A DNA stretch of 64,000 nt from Halobacillus sp. Nhm2S1 (GCF_019599545.1 NZ_JAIEZV010000002.1:372001-436000); one strand, 5' to 3'; positions 54,234 to 63,867 are shown, counted from the first letter of the stretch. Notes: generated by a model not told the origin, from the sequence alone. A program made the numbers and translations.

Positions 54234-55211
54234 TTAACCCTCTCTATATTCTGGAAAATAATTAGAATTGGCTTTTCCACTAATTTGAACTAATTTATTA
54301 TAAATTGGCTCCTGTCTGATTCTACTTCCAACGTAAAAAGGGAAACCATTACTTTTGGTAAAAGAAAGCTTGAATTTCATTAAATCTTCTGATCTAGATG
54401 CTCCTCCTAAATGTAAATATTTTTTATTATTTTCTTTTCCCCATTCAGCAGCGCTTAACAATATTAAGCTATTTCCATTTAAACTTGTCTTTTCATAGTT
54501 ATTCGCTGAAAAATGATAATGTAAATTATTCCCTTCCTGTAAAAAGATACTTGCAGAGATAATCTCATCTTCATAAATTGCATTTACTATGAAAATATTT
54601 CCTGACAACATCTTAAAGTTCTGCTTTAAAAAGCAAATATCAAACTGATAATAACTACTTATCCCATTCTTTTTAATGGTCTTTTGATATAAATTATAAA
54701 AATCGTCGACTGTCTCACCAGTAAAGTCAAATTGTATATTTACATTTGATTTTATTGCTTTTCTGATTAAGTTTCTTCTTTTCGAGGAAACTTCATCTTT
54801 CAAAATACTTTCAACTGATAAATTAATAGCAATTGTTTTTTTATTATCTCTTAATAAATAATAGTTTTGAAAATCCAAATGATTTTGTAACCATGGAGAA
54901 AAACGCACATACTCAGTTACAATATTATTTTCAATACAATACTTAGTAAAATCCTCTTCAAATGAACTCAGTAGTAACTCTTTTGTATTGTTGTCTTTGC
55001 AATTCATTATACACGGACCATTAAAGCCATAAGGAGTAATAATATCATAATACTTTGTTCCATTAATTGTATAAGGAGCAACTCTTTTAACATAAGGGTA
55101 AATTATTACTCCATATTCATTTTCTAATTTGTAATAACCGGGATCACCATTATCCTTACCTGCATATAATCTCACCCATTCAGGGTTATAATAAATATCA
55201 AGATAATCCAT
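54234..55211 (-). CDS. FemAB-like acyl/aminoacyltransferase (copy 1)
   Basis: This 325-residue FemAB/PF13480 protein has YYDIITPYGFNGPC, EYVRFSPWLQN, SSKRRNLIRKAIKSNV, SIFLQEGNNLHYHFS and YLHLGGASRSEDLMKFK. The same motifs in the same order occur in the gene at 52752, so the pair arose by duplication and diverged. Its ATG overlaps the stop of the PLP protein gene (TAATG). Confidence 0.75.
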   Translation of the reverse strand: MDYLDIYYNPEWVRLYAGKDNGDPGYYKLENEYGVIIYPYVKRVAPYTINGTKYYDIITPYGFNGPCIMNCKDNNTKELLLSSFEEDFTKYCIENNIVTEYVRFSPWLQNHLDFQNYYLLRDNKKTIAINLSVESILKDEVSSKRRNLIRKAIKSNVNIQFDFTGETVDDFYNLYQKTIKKNGISSYYQFDICFLKQNFKMLSGNIFIVNAIYEDEIISASIFLQEGNNLHYHFSANNYEKTSLNGNSLILLSAAEWGKENNKKYLHLGGASRSEDLMKFKLSFTKSNGFPFYVGSRIRQEPIYNKLVQISGKANSNYFPEYREG

Positions 55212-56293
55212 TACCCCTCCCCCTTCAAATACTTTTTAATTAAATTCACAACCCGTTCCATATCATTTTCGTTATATCGTTGATCACAAGGAATGCATAA
55301 AATCTTTTCATAAATATATCTACTATTGGATTCAGGCTCACTCAAACACAAATCTGACTTTGGCCAGATTATTGGTAAATAAACATTACTTTTAGCCATG
55401 TATTTTTGAAAGTCCAATCTATTATCTATAAAAATTGGAAAAAATAAAGGTGTATCATCTTCACCAAGTGAATTAAGAGGTACTATAATGTTTTTTTCGT
55501 CTATCAGATGTTGAAGTAAAAATCTATAATTTCTTTTTCTTCTACTCTTTATTTCTCCAATATTTGATTTATACAACAGCTTTCTAGATATGCCTGACAT
55601 TGCATATATATTTGTTTGGCGATCTATTATTCTTTTTGCTTCACTAAAGGTTTTATTATATTGTTCTTTAATAATCGGATATATATTATTGACATACTCA
55701 CCTTTTAGCAACATTGCTTTTTCCTGTTTTTTGGTATATCTATCGTTAGCAACAAGAGATGGCCTTTTAATTTCAACATTACTTGATTTTAAGAATCCAC
55801 CATCTGGAATTGCTAACCACTTTCTAACACTACAAACATAAAAATCAGCGGTTTCATAGTCAATATTTGAAAAATATGACTGTGTTATATCCTCTATAAT
55901 ATAGGTACCACTCTCTCGTAAAGATTTAAGGTACTCTCTTATGTCTATTAATGTATCAAAGCCAAAATATGCGTGAACGAGAATCACACTTGGATTTACT
56001 TCACCTATTAATTTTTCAAATTTGTTCTTATTAACCTTAAATTTAGTATCAACATCATAAAAGCTTACTTCATAGCCAAATTCTATAAAAGGTTGAATTA
56101 CTGTATGACATGTAAACATTGGAAGAATTGCCACTTTTCTTTTATCATTAATATTATTCAATGCCAGTCTTATTGCACTTCTTCCTGTGTCTAAGTAAAC
56201 TTGCTTAGGACTATCAATATAATAGTCTTGTGTTGTGTGTGTAATTCCTTCTATTGAATTTAGGTGATAGTTGCTACCAATTTCATTAAACAT
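55211..56293 (-). CDS. PLP-dependent DegT/DnrJ/EryC1-like protein, divergent
   Basis: This 360-residue protein of the sugar aminotransferase fold has TGRSAIRLAL, AILPMFTCHTVIQPF, IIEDITQSYFS with the PLP-binding Asp, and the Lys in SVRKWLAIPDGGFL. It is shorter and less conserved than the aminotransferase at 56957 and may use a non-sugar or carrier-linked substrate. ATG 56293 is chosen because AAGGAG lies seven bases upstream; it overlaps the sugar-transferase stop by eight bases. Confidence 0.72.
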   Translation of the reverse strand: MFNEIGSNYHLNSIEGITHTTQDYYIDSPKQVYLDTGRSAIRLALNNINDKRKVAILPMFTCHTVIQPFIEFGYEVSFYDVDTKFKVNKNKFEKLIGEVNPSVILVHAYFGFDTLIDIREYLKSLRESGTYIIEDITQSYFSNIDYETADFYVCSVRKWLAIPDGGFLKSSNVEIKRPSLVANDRYTKKQEKAMLLKGEYVNNIYPIIKEQYNKTFSEAKRIIDRQTNIYAMSGISRKLLYKSNIGEIKSRRKRNYRFLLQHLIDEKNIIVPLNSLGEDDTPLFFPIFIDNRLDFQKYMAKSNVYLPIIWPKSDLCLSEPESNSRYIYEKILCIPCDQRYNENDMERVVNLIKKYLKGEG

Positions 56294-56957
56294 TCTTGGT
56301 CTCCTTATTAAAAGACTTTCTTTCAACATCTAGTGCTTGCAAGGTATAATTACCTAAATTTATTATTTCCGATGAAACAATATCATCGCGTCTTATTACC
56401 TTTTTTAGAGTTAATAATATTATTAATATATCTATTTTCAAACTGCATTTATTAACATATTCTAAGTCCTTTTGAAACTTTTCTTCCCACCTAAGTAGAT
56501 TTCTTCCACTCACCTGTGCAAGTCCTGTTAGTCCAGGTCTAACATCATGTCTATGCCTTTCTTCAACCGTGTAATAAGGTAAATACCTTACTAATAATGG
56601 TCTGGGCCCTACTATACTCATGTCACCTTTTAGAATATTAATAAGCCCAGGTAGTTCATCTAGAGAAGCAGATCTCAAAAATTTCCCAAACGTTGTTAGC
56701 CTTACACTATCAGGAAGTAGATTTCCATTTTCGTCGCTCTCATCCGTCATAGTCTTAAATTTATACATCATAAATATCTTTTCATTTAAACCTGGCCGTT
56801 TCTGCCTAAATAGCACAGGACTACCTAACTTAGTTCTCACAAGTAAAGCAACTATTAGTAATACCGGACTAAGAAGAATAATAGCGATTAAAGAAAGTAT
56901 AAAATCCATCGGTCTTTTTATAAACCTTCGATAAAAACCACATTTTGACTTTTTCAT
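56286..56957 (-). CDS. initiating phosphoglycosyltransferase (undecaprenyl-phosphate sugar transferase)
   Basis: This 223-residue monotopic membrane enzyme has a basic N-terminus, one hydrophobic re-entrant helix (about 18-40), KFKTM, LRSASLDELPGLINILKGDMS with the catalytic Asp-Glu, VGPRPLL, and RPGLTGLAQVSGRN. It puts the first sugar-phosphate onto undecaprenyl phosphate; by context the sugar is probably a diacetamido-type sugar such as bacillosamine (compare PglC/EpsL). Its ATG overlaps the aminotransferase stop by one base. Confidence 0.92.
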   Translation of the reverse strand: MKKSKCGFYRRFIKRPMDFILSLIAIILLSPVLLIVALLVRTKLGSPVLFRQKRPGLNEKIFMMYKFKTMTDESDENGNLLPDSVRLTTFGKFLRSASLDELPGLINILKGDMSIVGPRPLLVRYLPYYTVEERHRHDVRPGLTGLAQVSGRNLLRWEEKFQKDLEYVNKCSLKIDILIILLTLKKVIRRDDIVSSEIINLGNYTLQALDVERKSFNKETKNV

Positions 56958-58072
56958 TACTTAAACCACAACCCTTTTATAACTTTTACGATTCTTTCAA
57001 GGTCATGTTCTATGATTTTTGTATCCGATGGTAAACAAATTCCATTCTGAAACAATACTTGAGAAACTCCTTTACCTACAAAATCATACTGCTCAAAATA
57101 CGGCTGCATATGCATCGGCTTCCAAATCGGTCTAGACTCAATATTTTCCCTCTCCAAAGCTTCCATAACATCAATTGGTCTAACATCGCCATTCAATGTC
57201 ATTCCGCTTAACCAATAGTTCGGTTGATCCCAATCATTAATTGGCATAAAACCAACACCATCAAGGTGACTAAGCTCACTTTTGTAGTATTCAAAGATAT
57301 ATTTTTTCTTTTCTACTCTTCGTTCCAAAACTTTCAGTTGCCCACGACCTATACCAGCCACCACATTACTCATACGGTAATTAAACCCTAATTCACTATG
57401 CTGATAATGCCTCGCCTGATCACGAGATTGAGTAGCCCAAAAGCGTGCTTTATTAATCTTTTCTTCATTATTAGATACAAGCATCCCGCCACCGGATGTT
57501 GTAATGATTTTGTTTCCATTAAAAGAAAAGATTCCATAGTCTCCAAACGTTCCAGTATGTTGTCCTTTATAATAGCCACCCAATGATTCTGCTGCGTCTT
57601 CAATAACGGTGACATTATGTTTATTACAGACCTCCATGATTCGATCCATATCGGCTGAAAGTCCGTATAAGTGAACAACAATAACAGCTTTTACCTCAGG
57701 AAATTTCTGAAAAGCTTCTTCGAGAGCTGTTGGACACATATTCCAAGTTTCATAGTTACTATCTATAAATACGGGTGTTGCATTTTGATAAATGATAGGG
57801 TTTGCTGTTGCGGAAAAAGTTAATGTGGGACAGAAAACTATATCTCCCTCACCAACACCAGCTGCTTTTAATGCCAAATGAATAGCGGCTGTACCGGAAG
57901 ATAGAGCTGCTGCAGATTTCAATCCCACTTTAGCTGCCAGTTCATTTTCAAATTCATTAACATTTGTACCTAACGGGGCAATCCAGTTGGTATCAAAAGC
58001 TTCTTGTACATATTGTTGTTCATACCCTTCATCACTCATATGAGGGGATGAAAGAAAAATCCGATCTCCCAT
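56957..58072 (-). CDS. DegT/DnrJ/EryC1 sugar aminotransferase (EpsN/PglE type)
   Basis: This 371-residue PLP enzyme opens DRIFLSSPHMSDEGYEQQYV, with SSGTAAIHLALKAAGV, VIEDAAESLGGYYKG (PLP Asp) and FSFNGNKIITTSGGGML with the catalytic Lys. It should aminate the 4-keto sugar made by the dehydratase at 59124. ATG 58072 is preferred: it fits the family start, and GGAAG lies upstream, while the longer frame begins at TTG with no proper spacing. The start of a tightly packed run of overlapping genes down to 43976. Confidence 0.9.
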   Translation of the reverse strand: MGDRIFLSSPHMSDEGYEQQYVQEAFDTNWIAPLGTNVNEFENELAAKVGLKSAAALSSGTAAIHLALKAAGVGEGDIVFCPTLTFSATANPIIYQNATPVFIDSNYETWNMCPTALEEAFQKFPEVKAVIVVHLYGLSADMDRIMEVCNKHNVTVIEDAAESLGGYYKGQHTGTFGDYGIFSFNGNKIITTSGGGMLVSNNEEKINKARFWATQSRDQARHYQHSELGFNYRMSNVVAGIGRGQLKVLERRVEKKKYIFEYYKSELSHLDGVGFMPINDWDQPNYWLSGMTLNGDVRPIDVMEALERENIESRPIWKPMHMQPYFEQYDFVGKGVSQVLFQNGICLPSDTKIIEHDLERIVKVIKGLWFK

Positions 58073-58217
58073 TGTCTCAAACTTCCTTCCATTCGTTTCT
58101 TCTATACTTGGTTTGCTTGGACTTACATGTATATATCTTACGAACAACTCCTAATAAACCAACTTAAGCTTCTTCATTATTAGAAGGCTGCCGTTTGGCA
58201 ACCTTCTATATATTTCA

Positions 58218-59102
58218 TTAATTCATAGGTACTTTGTTTTCCTGTAAAACCTCTTCCATATAACTTATAATGTCATCATTCAGTTCTGGACGCTCCAGCG
58301 CAAGCTCCAAAGTCGTCTTCACAAACCCAAGCTTCTCCCCAACATCATACCGCTTACCCTCAAAATCATAAGCAAACACACGCTGGATCTCATTCAGCTT
58401 CTGAATTGCATCCGTCAACTGAACCTCACCACCAGCACCCTTCTCCTGCTTATCCAAAAACATAAAAATCTCAGGATTCAGTATGTAACGTCCCATAATC
58501 GCAAGATTTGAAGGAGCAGTGCCTTGCTCAGGTTTCTCAACAAATGTTTTTACCTGATAACGACGTTCAGCTTGATCGAGCGGATCGATGATGCCATAAC
58601 GATGGGTTTCCTCTTCCGCAACCGTTTGGACTCCAATAACTGACGATAATGTTTCTTCTTGTTGATCCATCAACTGTCGAAGACAAGGTTTATCCGCTCG
58701 AACAATATCATCTCCAAGAAGAACAGCGAACGGCTCATCACCGATAAACTTACGCGCACACCATACTGCATGCCCGAGCCCTTTAGGCTCCTTTTGACGA
58801 ATAAAATGAATCTCCACATTAGAAGTCGCGTTCACTTTTTCGAGAAGGTCATACTTCTCTTTCTGTATCAGATTGTCCTCAAGCTCAAAGTTCTTATCAA
58901 AGTGATCCTCTATCGCACGCTTTCCTTTACCCGTCACGATAATAAAATCCTCAATCCCAGATTCAATCGCCTCTTCAACAATGTACTGGATCGTAGGTTT
59001 ATCAACAATCGGCAGCATCTCTTTAGGCATAGCCTTCGTCGCTGGAAGAAAGCGAGTTCCTAATCCGGCAGCTGGGATAATTGCTTTTTTCACCTTTTTC
59101 AT
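58218..59102 (-). CDS. galU: UTP-glucose-1-phosphate uridylyltransferase
   Basis: This 294-residue enzyme makes UDP-glucose from glucose-1-phosphate and UTP. The signature [23 protein letters not shown] is at the start, followed by [26 protein letters not shown] and TFVEKPE. Length is typical of GalU/GtaB. GGGGGAG lies six bases before the ATG. It supplies UDP-glucose for the GalE proteins and the capsule. Confidence 0.95.
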   Translation of the reverse strand: MKKVKKAIIPAAGLGTRFLPATKAMPKEMLPIVDKPTIQYIVEEAIESGIEDFIIVTGKGKRAIEDHFDKNFELEDNLIQKEKYDLLEKVNATSNVEIHFIRQKEPKGLGHAVWCARKFIGDEPFAVLLGDDIVRADKPCLRQLMDQQEETLSSVIGVQTVAEEETHRYGIIDPLDQAERRYQVKTFVEKPEQGTAPSNLAIMGRYILNPEIFMFLDKQEKGAGGEVQLTDAIQKLNEIQRVFAYDFEGKRYDVGEKLGFVKTTLELALERPELNDDIISYMEEVLQENKVPMN

Positions 59103-59123
59103 AACGAGCTCCCCCTTACAATC

Positions 59124-60989
59124 CTATAACACTTGCTCCAAAACCTTTTTGCTAGCTGGAAGTCTATTATTCGCCAAATCAATCACATACGTTTTCAAAT
59201 CTTCCACACTAGACTCCTCATGATGCTCAACCAAATACTGAACTAACTGGTAATCAAACTCCACCGTCTTCCCAATAAAGATTTTCGGAAACACCGGCTT
59301 TTTATTCACTTCCTTGTCACTCAGAAGCTCCTCATACATCTTCTCTCCCGGACGAATCCCATTAAACTGAATAGAAATCTGCTCTTCCTTAAACCCAGAA
59401 AGATGAATCAAGTTCTTCGCAAGATCAACAATCTTAACCGGTTCCCCCATATCAAGCACAAATACCTCTCCACCACGGGCAAGAGCACCTGCTTGTAAAA
59501 CTAACCTTGAAGCTTCTGGAATCGTCATAAAATATCTGGTCATATCTGGATGAGTAACCGTAACAGGTCCACCTGCAGCAATCTGCTTCTTAAATAATGG
59601 AATGACACTACCACGGCTTCCAAGTACATTTCCGAACCGAACAGCTACAAACTTTGTCTGGCTTTGTCGCCCAAGGTTCTGCACAATCATTTCCGCAATG
59701 CGTTTCGTAGATCCCATCACGTTAGGCGGGTTGACCGCTTTGTCTGTGGAAACGAGCACAAAGGCTTTCACCCCTGTATGGTGAGCGGCTTCAGCAACAT
59801 TTTTCGTACCGATGACGTTGTTCTTCACCGCTTCTTTCGGGTTCGCTTCCATTAATGGCACATGTTTATGAGCGGCAGCGTGGTAAATGTAGGAAGGGGC
59901 ATAGTCTTGTACAACTTGGAAAATGCGCTCTCTGTCCTGAACATCGGCAATGACGGTCACAAGTTCAGTATCGATATCGAATTGTTTTAACTCCATATGA
60001 ATCGTGTAAATACTATTTTCTCCATGTCCGAGTAAAATAAGGCGTTCTGGCCCGAATTTCATGAGCTGACGACAGATTTCTGATCCAATACTTCCACCTG
60101 CTCCTGTCACCATAACTGTGCGCCCTTTGATTTGGGATTCAATGGAATCGATGTCCAGTTCGACCGGTTCACGGCCAAGTAAATCCTCGATTTGGACATC
60201 GCGGATTTGATTGACAGAGACATTACCAAGCGCAATATCCTCAATCATAGGCAGGGTCTGAACATTTTTGACGGCTTTTTTCGACATTTGGATCAATTTT
60301 TTTATCTTTTCCTGCTTAACAGAAGGCATTGCCATGACGATATGATTAATATGATGTTTGGCTGCTAAGCGCTCAATATCTTTTGTACTGCCAAGGACAG
60401 ATAGACCGGATATTGTTAAATGGTGTAAAGTAAAATCATCGTCGACAAATCCGACTAGGTCCCCTTTAAATTCCTTAGAGTTCTTCATCTGCCTTGCAAG
60501 CATCCGGCCGGCAGCTCCTGCTCCTACAATGAGCGTGCGTTGTCTGTTTAGATCATCAGTTACAATCTTTGCTTTTTTCAATTTTGGCTGAACGGTCAGA
60601 CCATAATTCCTGTAATACTGCCACGCGAATCGTACGCCACCGATCATTAAAATATGTAACATCCACGTAATCGTCAAAGCGCGTTCATAGGCATTCCCAA
60701 ACACAATCCATTGAATAATTACAGCTGAAACGACTGATAGGGTAACGACACCAATAATTCCAATTAACTCCTCGGTACTGGCATAGCGCCACTTTTTCTT
60801 ATACATGCCTGTAAGGCTGGAAAATAAATGATGGCTGATAAGTAATGTAGCAGAGAGAACAATCATGACATTGTCAAAGACAGCGACGTAAGGGTTTAAA
60901 AAGAAATGGGACATGTAAACAGAAAAAAACACGATGACCGAATCGATGGAAATTAGCAGCATCAGCCTTTTTTTATAAGCTGTCGTCAA
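59124..60989 (-). CDS. membrane UDP-GlcNAc 4,6-dehydratase (CapD/EpsC/PglF type)
   Basis: This 621-residue protein has four N-terminal transmembrane helices (about 5-130), a first nucleotide-binding domain with GAGAAGRMLARQMK, and the SDR domain with TGAGGSIGSEICRQL, HAAAHKHVPLME and MGSTKRIAE, where Met replaces the usual catalytic Tyr as in the large PglF/WbpM dehydratases. It makes UDP-4-keto-6-deoxy-GlcNAc for the EpsN-type aminotransferase. TTG at 60989 is chosen because AAGGAG lies eight bases upstream; an ATG 13 codons earlier has no ribosome site. Confidence 0.9.
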   Translation of the reverse strand: MTTAYKKRLMLLISIDSVIVFFSVYMSHFFLNPYVAVFDNVMIVLSATLLISHHLFSSLTGMYKKKWRYASTEELIGIIGVVTLSVVSAVIIQWIVFGNAYERALTITWMLHILMIGGVRFAWQYYRNYGLTVQPKLKKAKIVTDDLNRQRTLIVGAGAAGRMLARQMKNSKEFKGDLVGFVDDDFTLHHLTISGLSVLGSTKDIERLAAKHHINHIVMAMPSVKQEKIKKLIQMSKKAVKNVQTLPMIEDIALGNVSVNQIRDVQIEDLLGREPVELDIDSIESQIKGRTVMVTGAGGSIGSEICRQLMKFGPERLILLGHGENSIYTIHMELKQFDIDTELVTVIADVQDRERIFQVVQDYAPSYIYHAAAHKHVPLMEANPKEAVKNNVIGTKNVAEAAHHTGVKAFVLVSTDKAVNPPNVMGSTKRIAEMIVQNLGRQSQTKFVAVRFGNVLGSRGSVIPLFKKQIAAGGPVTVTHPDMTRYFMTIPEASRLVLQAGALARGGEVFVLDMGEPVKIVDLAKNLIHLSGFKEEQISIQFNGIRPGEKMYEELLSDKEVNKKPVFPKIFIGKTVEFDYQLVQYLVEHHEESSVEDLKTYVIDLANNRLPASKKVLEQVL

Positions 60990-61215
60990 TCGAGTCACTC
61001 CTTGGCACGATGTTTTCCTTATTGTCAATATATAACTGATTTTTTAAGGTATCAGCACATTTTCGTGCTTAGCCCTTTATCCAGGCAATTATCATTACTA
61101 AAGTAGAGCAATGCATAAGTATAAAAGGGCTAGAAAAACCATAAATTAACAATTAACCTTCAAAAAAATGGCTTTAGTTTAAATACTAAAACCACTACCT
61201 ACCGACCATTTCCTA

Positions 61216-61983
61216 TCAAAACAATCCCAAGATTTTTTCCCTCTTTACATGATGCGGGGGATATGATTGCAACACGCGATCTGCAATGACATCCTCTGCA
61301 TTTTCTGACAGCTGATAAACCATATCCATCCCAAAATTTTTTCTTACTTCATTGAATGCTTCGCTCATACAGAAGCTACGTGTTTTTGTATTATGCGCAT
61401 CACTTGCAATGAAGTGTGCTAAATTGGATTCAATTAACTGTTGAGAAAACTTTTTTATCTTTCTTCCGAATTTTCCACATACACTCCCTGCCGTCAATTG
61501 ACTGTACGCTCCTTTTTTTATAAAGGAATAAAGAAGTTCAGGATTTTCAATAATTGCTTTGTTCCGTTCTGGATGAACGATAACAGGGTGATACCCCTTT
61601 ACCTGCAGATCAAAAAATAATTGTGAAGAAAAGCGGGGTACAGAGTTAGAAGGAAATTCTACGAATATGTATTTCGTTTTTTCATTAATTGGCAGAATCT
61701 CATCTCCGTTTAGACCCTCAATCATTTCTCCATAGATTCTCGTCTCCTGTCCAGGAAGCACTACCAGTTCAATGTCTCTCTCCTGAAATGTACGGTTTAA
61801 TTCATCCACTTGAAGTAGAATGTTGTTTTTATAGTTGTTATACGCTCCATTATTGTGATGGGGGGTAGCAACGATATGAGTAATTCCGTCCTGTAGAGCA
61901 GCTTCCGCCATCTTAATACTATCTTCAATAGTTTGAGCACCGTCATCAACACCTGGCAATATATGACTATGAATATCAATCAA
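61216..61983 (-). CDS. CpsB/YwqE-type PHP tyrosine-protein phosphatase
   Basis: This 255-residue metal-dependent phosphatase of the PHP family opens IDIHSHILPGVDDGAQT, with VATPHHNNG, LPGQETRIYGE, VIVHPERNKAI and FIASDAHNTKTR supplying the His/Asp metal ligands. It removes phosphate from the BY-kinase encoded upstream. The start is taken as TTG 61983, which gives the standard (M)IDIHSH beginning and has GGAGGGAG nine bases upstream; an ATG lies 14 codons earlier. It has its own upstream extended -10 promoter. Confidence 0.9.
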   Translation of the reverse strand: MIDIHSHILPGVDDGAQTIEDSIKMAEAALQDGITHIVATPHHNNGAYNNYKNNILLQVDELNRTFQERDIELVVLPGQETRIYGEMIEGLNGDEILPINEKTKYIFVEFPSNSVPRFSSQLFFDLQVKGYHPVIVHPERNKAIIENPELLYSFIKKGAYSQLTAGSVCGKFGRKIKKFSQQLIESNLAHFIASDAHNTKTRSFCMSEAFNEVRKNFGMDMVYQLSENAEDVIADRVLQSYPPHHVKREKILGLF

Positions 61984-62055
61984 ATGAACTAACTCCCTCC
62001 ATTTTCCTTTACCTCTAATTAGCATTTTTCTCTCTTTTTGTAAATTATGTTAATG

Positions 62056-62064
62056 ATTATACCA
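62056..62064 (-). promoter_or_regulatory. internal promoter before the phosphatase gene
   Basis: On the minus strand TGG-TATAAT (extended -10) is preceded 17 bases upstream by TTCAAA. It lies between the terminator after the kinase gene and the phosphatase start, so the downstream cluster can be transcribed on its own. Confidence 0.55.
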
Positions 62065-62152
62065 ATTTAATACAGAATTTTGAAGTAGATTGGAAGATAT
62101 TTTTAAAAAAAGATATTTTTTTTAAAATTCATCGGAATAACATGAACTTATA

Positions 62153-62183
62153 CAAAAAAAGAGAGCTTAAGCTCTCTTTTTTT
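62153..62183 (-). terminator. intrinsic terminator / attenuator after the kinase gene
   Basis: GAGAGCTTAAGCTCTC (62161-62176) is flanked by A7 and T8 runs and starts right after the stop codon of the BY-kinase gene. It would separate cpsCD from the rest of the cluster or attenuate read-through. Confidence 0.85.
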
Positions 62184-62887
62184 CATTGACCGTAATAATA
62201 GTAATAATTACTAGATTTTAAGTCTTGATCATTTAAGACGACACCTAAAAGGTTGGCTTTTGACTGTTCCAATTGTTCCTTCGCTTTGACTGCCGCTTCT
62301 TTTTCAGTTTGTTTGCTGCGAACAACAAGGAGTACCCCCTCTACAAAATTGGCCAATACTTGAGAATCTGTTACAGCTAATACTGGAGGTGTATCAAAAA
62401 TGATCATATCATAGGTTTCTTTCGCTTCTTCTATAAACTCCTTCATCTTCTTTGAACCAAGAAGTTCAGAAGGATTTGGAGGGATAGGTCCGCAAGTGAT
62501 AACATCAAGGTTTTCAATATGCGTTTCCTTAGCTAGATCAAGAATCCACTGATTTCCGACCAAGTAATTACTCAAACCACTCGTGTTACCGACACGAAAG
62601 GTGTAATGAATGGTCGGTTTACGCAAGTCCGCATCCACTAACAAAGTTTTCTTCCCTTGTTGAGCAAACACAACAGCGGTATTAGCGGTAGTAATTGACT
62701 TACCTTCTGATGGACTGGCTGATGTCACAAGCATGGAATCAAGTTCCTGATCAACAGAAGTGAATTGCAAGTTCGTCCGAATCGTCCGGAACTGCTCGGC
62801 AATCGGGGATTTAGGATTGTCGCCAGCTATAATGTTACGCGCTCTTGAGTTAATCGCTTGTTTCTTCTTACGACCCAACAGACTCAC
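62183..62887 (-). CDS. CpsD/YwqD-type bacterial tyrosine kinase
   Basis: This 234-residue BY-kinase has Walker A SPSEGKSITTANTA (about 57-70), Walker A' LLVDADLRKP, Walker B MIIFDTPPVL, and a C-terminal tyrosine cluster NYYYYYGQ that is autophosphorylated in this family. It works with the membrane adaptor encoded just upstream (20-base overlap) to control polysaccharide chain length and output. Confidence 0.93.
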   Translation of the reverse strand: MSLLGRKKKQAINSRARNIIAGDNPKSPIAEQFRTIRTNLQFTSVDQELDSMLVTSASPSEGKSITTANTAVVFAQQGKKTLLVDADLRKPTIHYTFRVGNTSGLSNYLVGNQWILDLAKETHIENLDVITCGPIPPNPSELLGSKKMKEFIEEAKETYDMIIFDTPPVLAVTDSQVLANFVEGVLLVVRSKQTEKEAAVKAKEQLEQSKANLLGVVLNDQDLKSSNYYYYYGQ

Positions 62888-63626
62888 CTCTCATTTCTGT
62901 CACATTTGTCCCTTTTCTTGAACGACCAGGTTTAGGCAGATCTTCTGCACTAATAGTCGAAACCACTCCAAGAACAGGTAATCCAAGGTTCTCCTCAATA
63001 TCCGTCTCGTCTTTAATCGTGTTATCTAAGTATTCAAGCAAGAATGCAATCCCTACACCAGCCATAAGACCGACAACTAGGGCGATGGCGATATTCAATG
63101 TAGCATTCGGGCTTACAGGAGAAGGATCAAGTCCGACCGTCGCTTCTGAAAGCACGTTGACATTATCCACGTTCATAAGGACAGGAATTTCCTCTTTAAA
63201 TACTTTGACCGTCGTATTCGCTAAGTCGGCTGCCCGCATAGGATTCGCATCGGTAGCGGAAACATTTACAACCTGAGATTCGTTCGCATTCGAGACTTGA
63301 AGTTTATTCGCAATTTCATTGGCTGTCATATCCAGATTTAATTGGTCAGAAACTTCATCTAAAATCCTAGGGCTTTGGATAATCACGTTGTAAGTATTAA
63401 TCAGTTCAATATTTGTTCTTATATCATTAATATCGTATGGAACGTTTTGCTGTTGATCCTGGGACTCGTTGACGATGAATTGTGAAGAGGATTGATACAT
63501 AGGAGTCACGAGAAAATAAGTATAGGCAGCACTAATTCCTGCAGCAACAATGGCTAGACTTACAATCAACCATAATCGTTTCTTTAATACCTCAAAAATC
63601 TCTTTCAAGGAAATCGTTTCTTCCAT
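62868..63626 (-). CDS. CpsC/YwqC-type Wzz chain-length determinant and kinase adaptor
   Basis: This 252-residue membrane protein has two transmembrane helices (about 17-38 and 173-193) around an extracellular Wzz domain, and a cytosolic C-terminal tail that activates the kinase. Motifs are EEIFEVLKKRLWLI-like start, MYQSSSQFIV, and SPNATLNIAIALVVGLMAGVGIAFLLE. GGAGG lies eight bases before the ATG. First gene of the capsule operon, with an extended -10 promoter about 40 bases upstream. Confidence 0.92.
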   Translation of the reverse strand: MEETISLKEIFEVLKKRLWLIVSLAIVAAGISAAYTYFLVTPMYQSSSQFIVNESQDQQQNVPYDINDIRTNIELINTYNVIIQSPRILDEVSDQLNLDMTANEIANKLQVSNANESQVVNVSATDANPMRAADLANTTVKVFKEEIPVLMNVDNVNVLSEATVGLDPSPVSPNATLNIAIALVVGLMAGVGIAFLLEYLDNTIKDETDIEENLGLPVLGVVSTISAEDLPKPGRSRKGTNVTEMRGESVGS

Positions 63627-63666
63627 TTATAAACCTCCAATATTTGTCGAAATTACAGATAGGAAT

Positions 63667-63675
63667 ATTATAGCA
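63667..63675 (-). promoter_or_regulatory. promoter of the capsule operon
   Basis: On the minus strand TGC-TATAAT, an extended -10, lies about 40 bases before the cpsC-type gene. The -35 region is weak (TTTACA is only 14 bases upstream), which fits an extended -10 promoter or one needing an activator. Confidence 0.55.
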
Positions 63676-63861
63676 TATATCAATTCTGTAAAAGAAGATA
63701 GATTACAATATTTTCAAATCATTTACAGGGATCTACTTCTCTTCCCTATATTCATCGGGTAAAAAGGATGTTTTGAAAGGTGAAATTGATAATAAGTTCT
63801 CAAGTCCTATAAATAGGATAATTGTTTTCTCGGATTCTATCTTATTGTGTCAATTAGCATG

Positions 63862-63867
63862 TATAAT
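63862..63867 (+). promoter_or_regulatory. possible -10 box of the right-edge gene
   Basis: A perfect TATAAT lies 37 bases before the ATG at 63904. No good -35 is visible at 16-18 bases. Confidence 0.35.

Noticed and set aside
58170..58212. Hairpin AGAAGG.TGCC/GGCA.CCTTCT as a terminator between galU and the aminotransferase gene
   Set aside because: There is no T-run on either strand at the correct side; it may be an RNA stem but termination is not supported.
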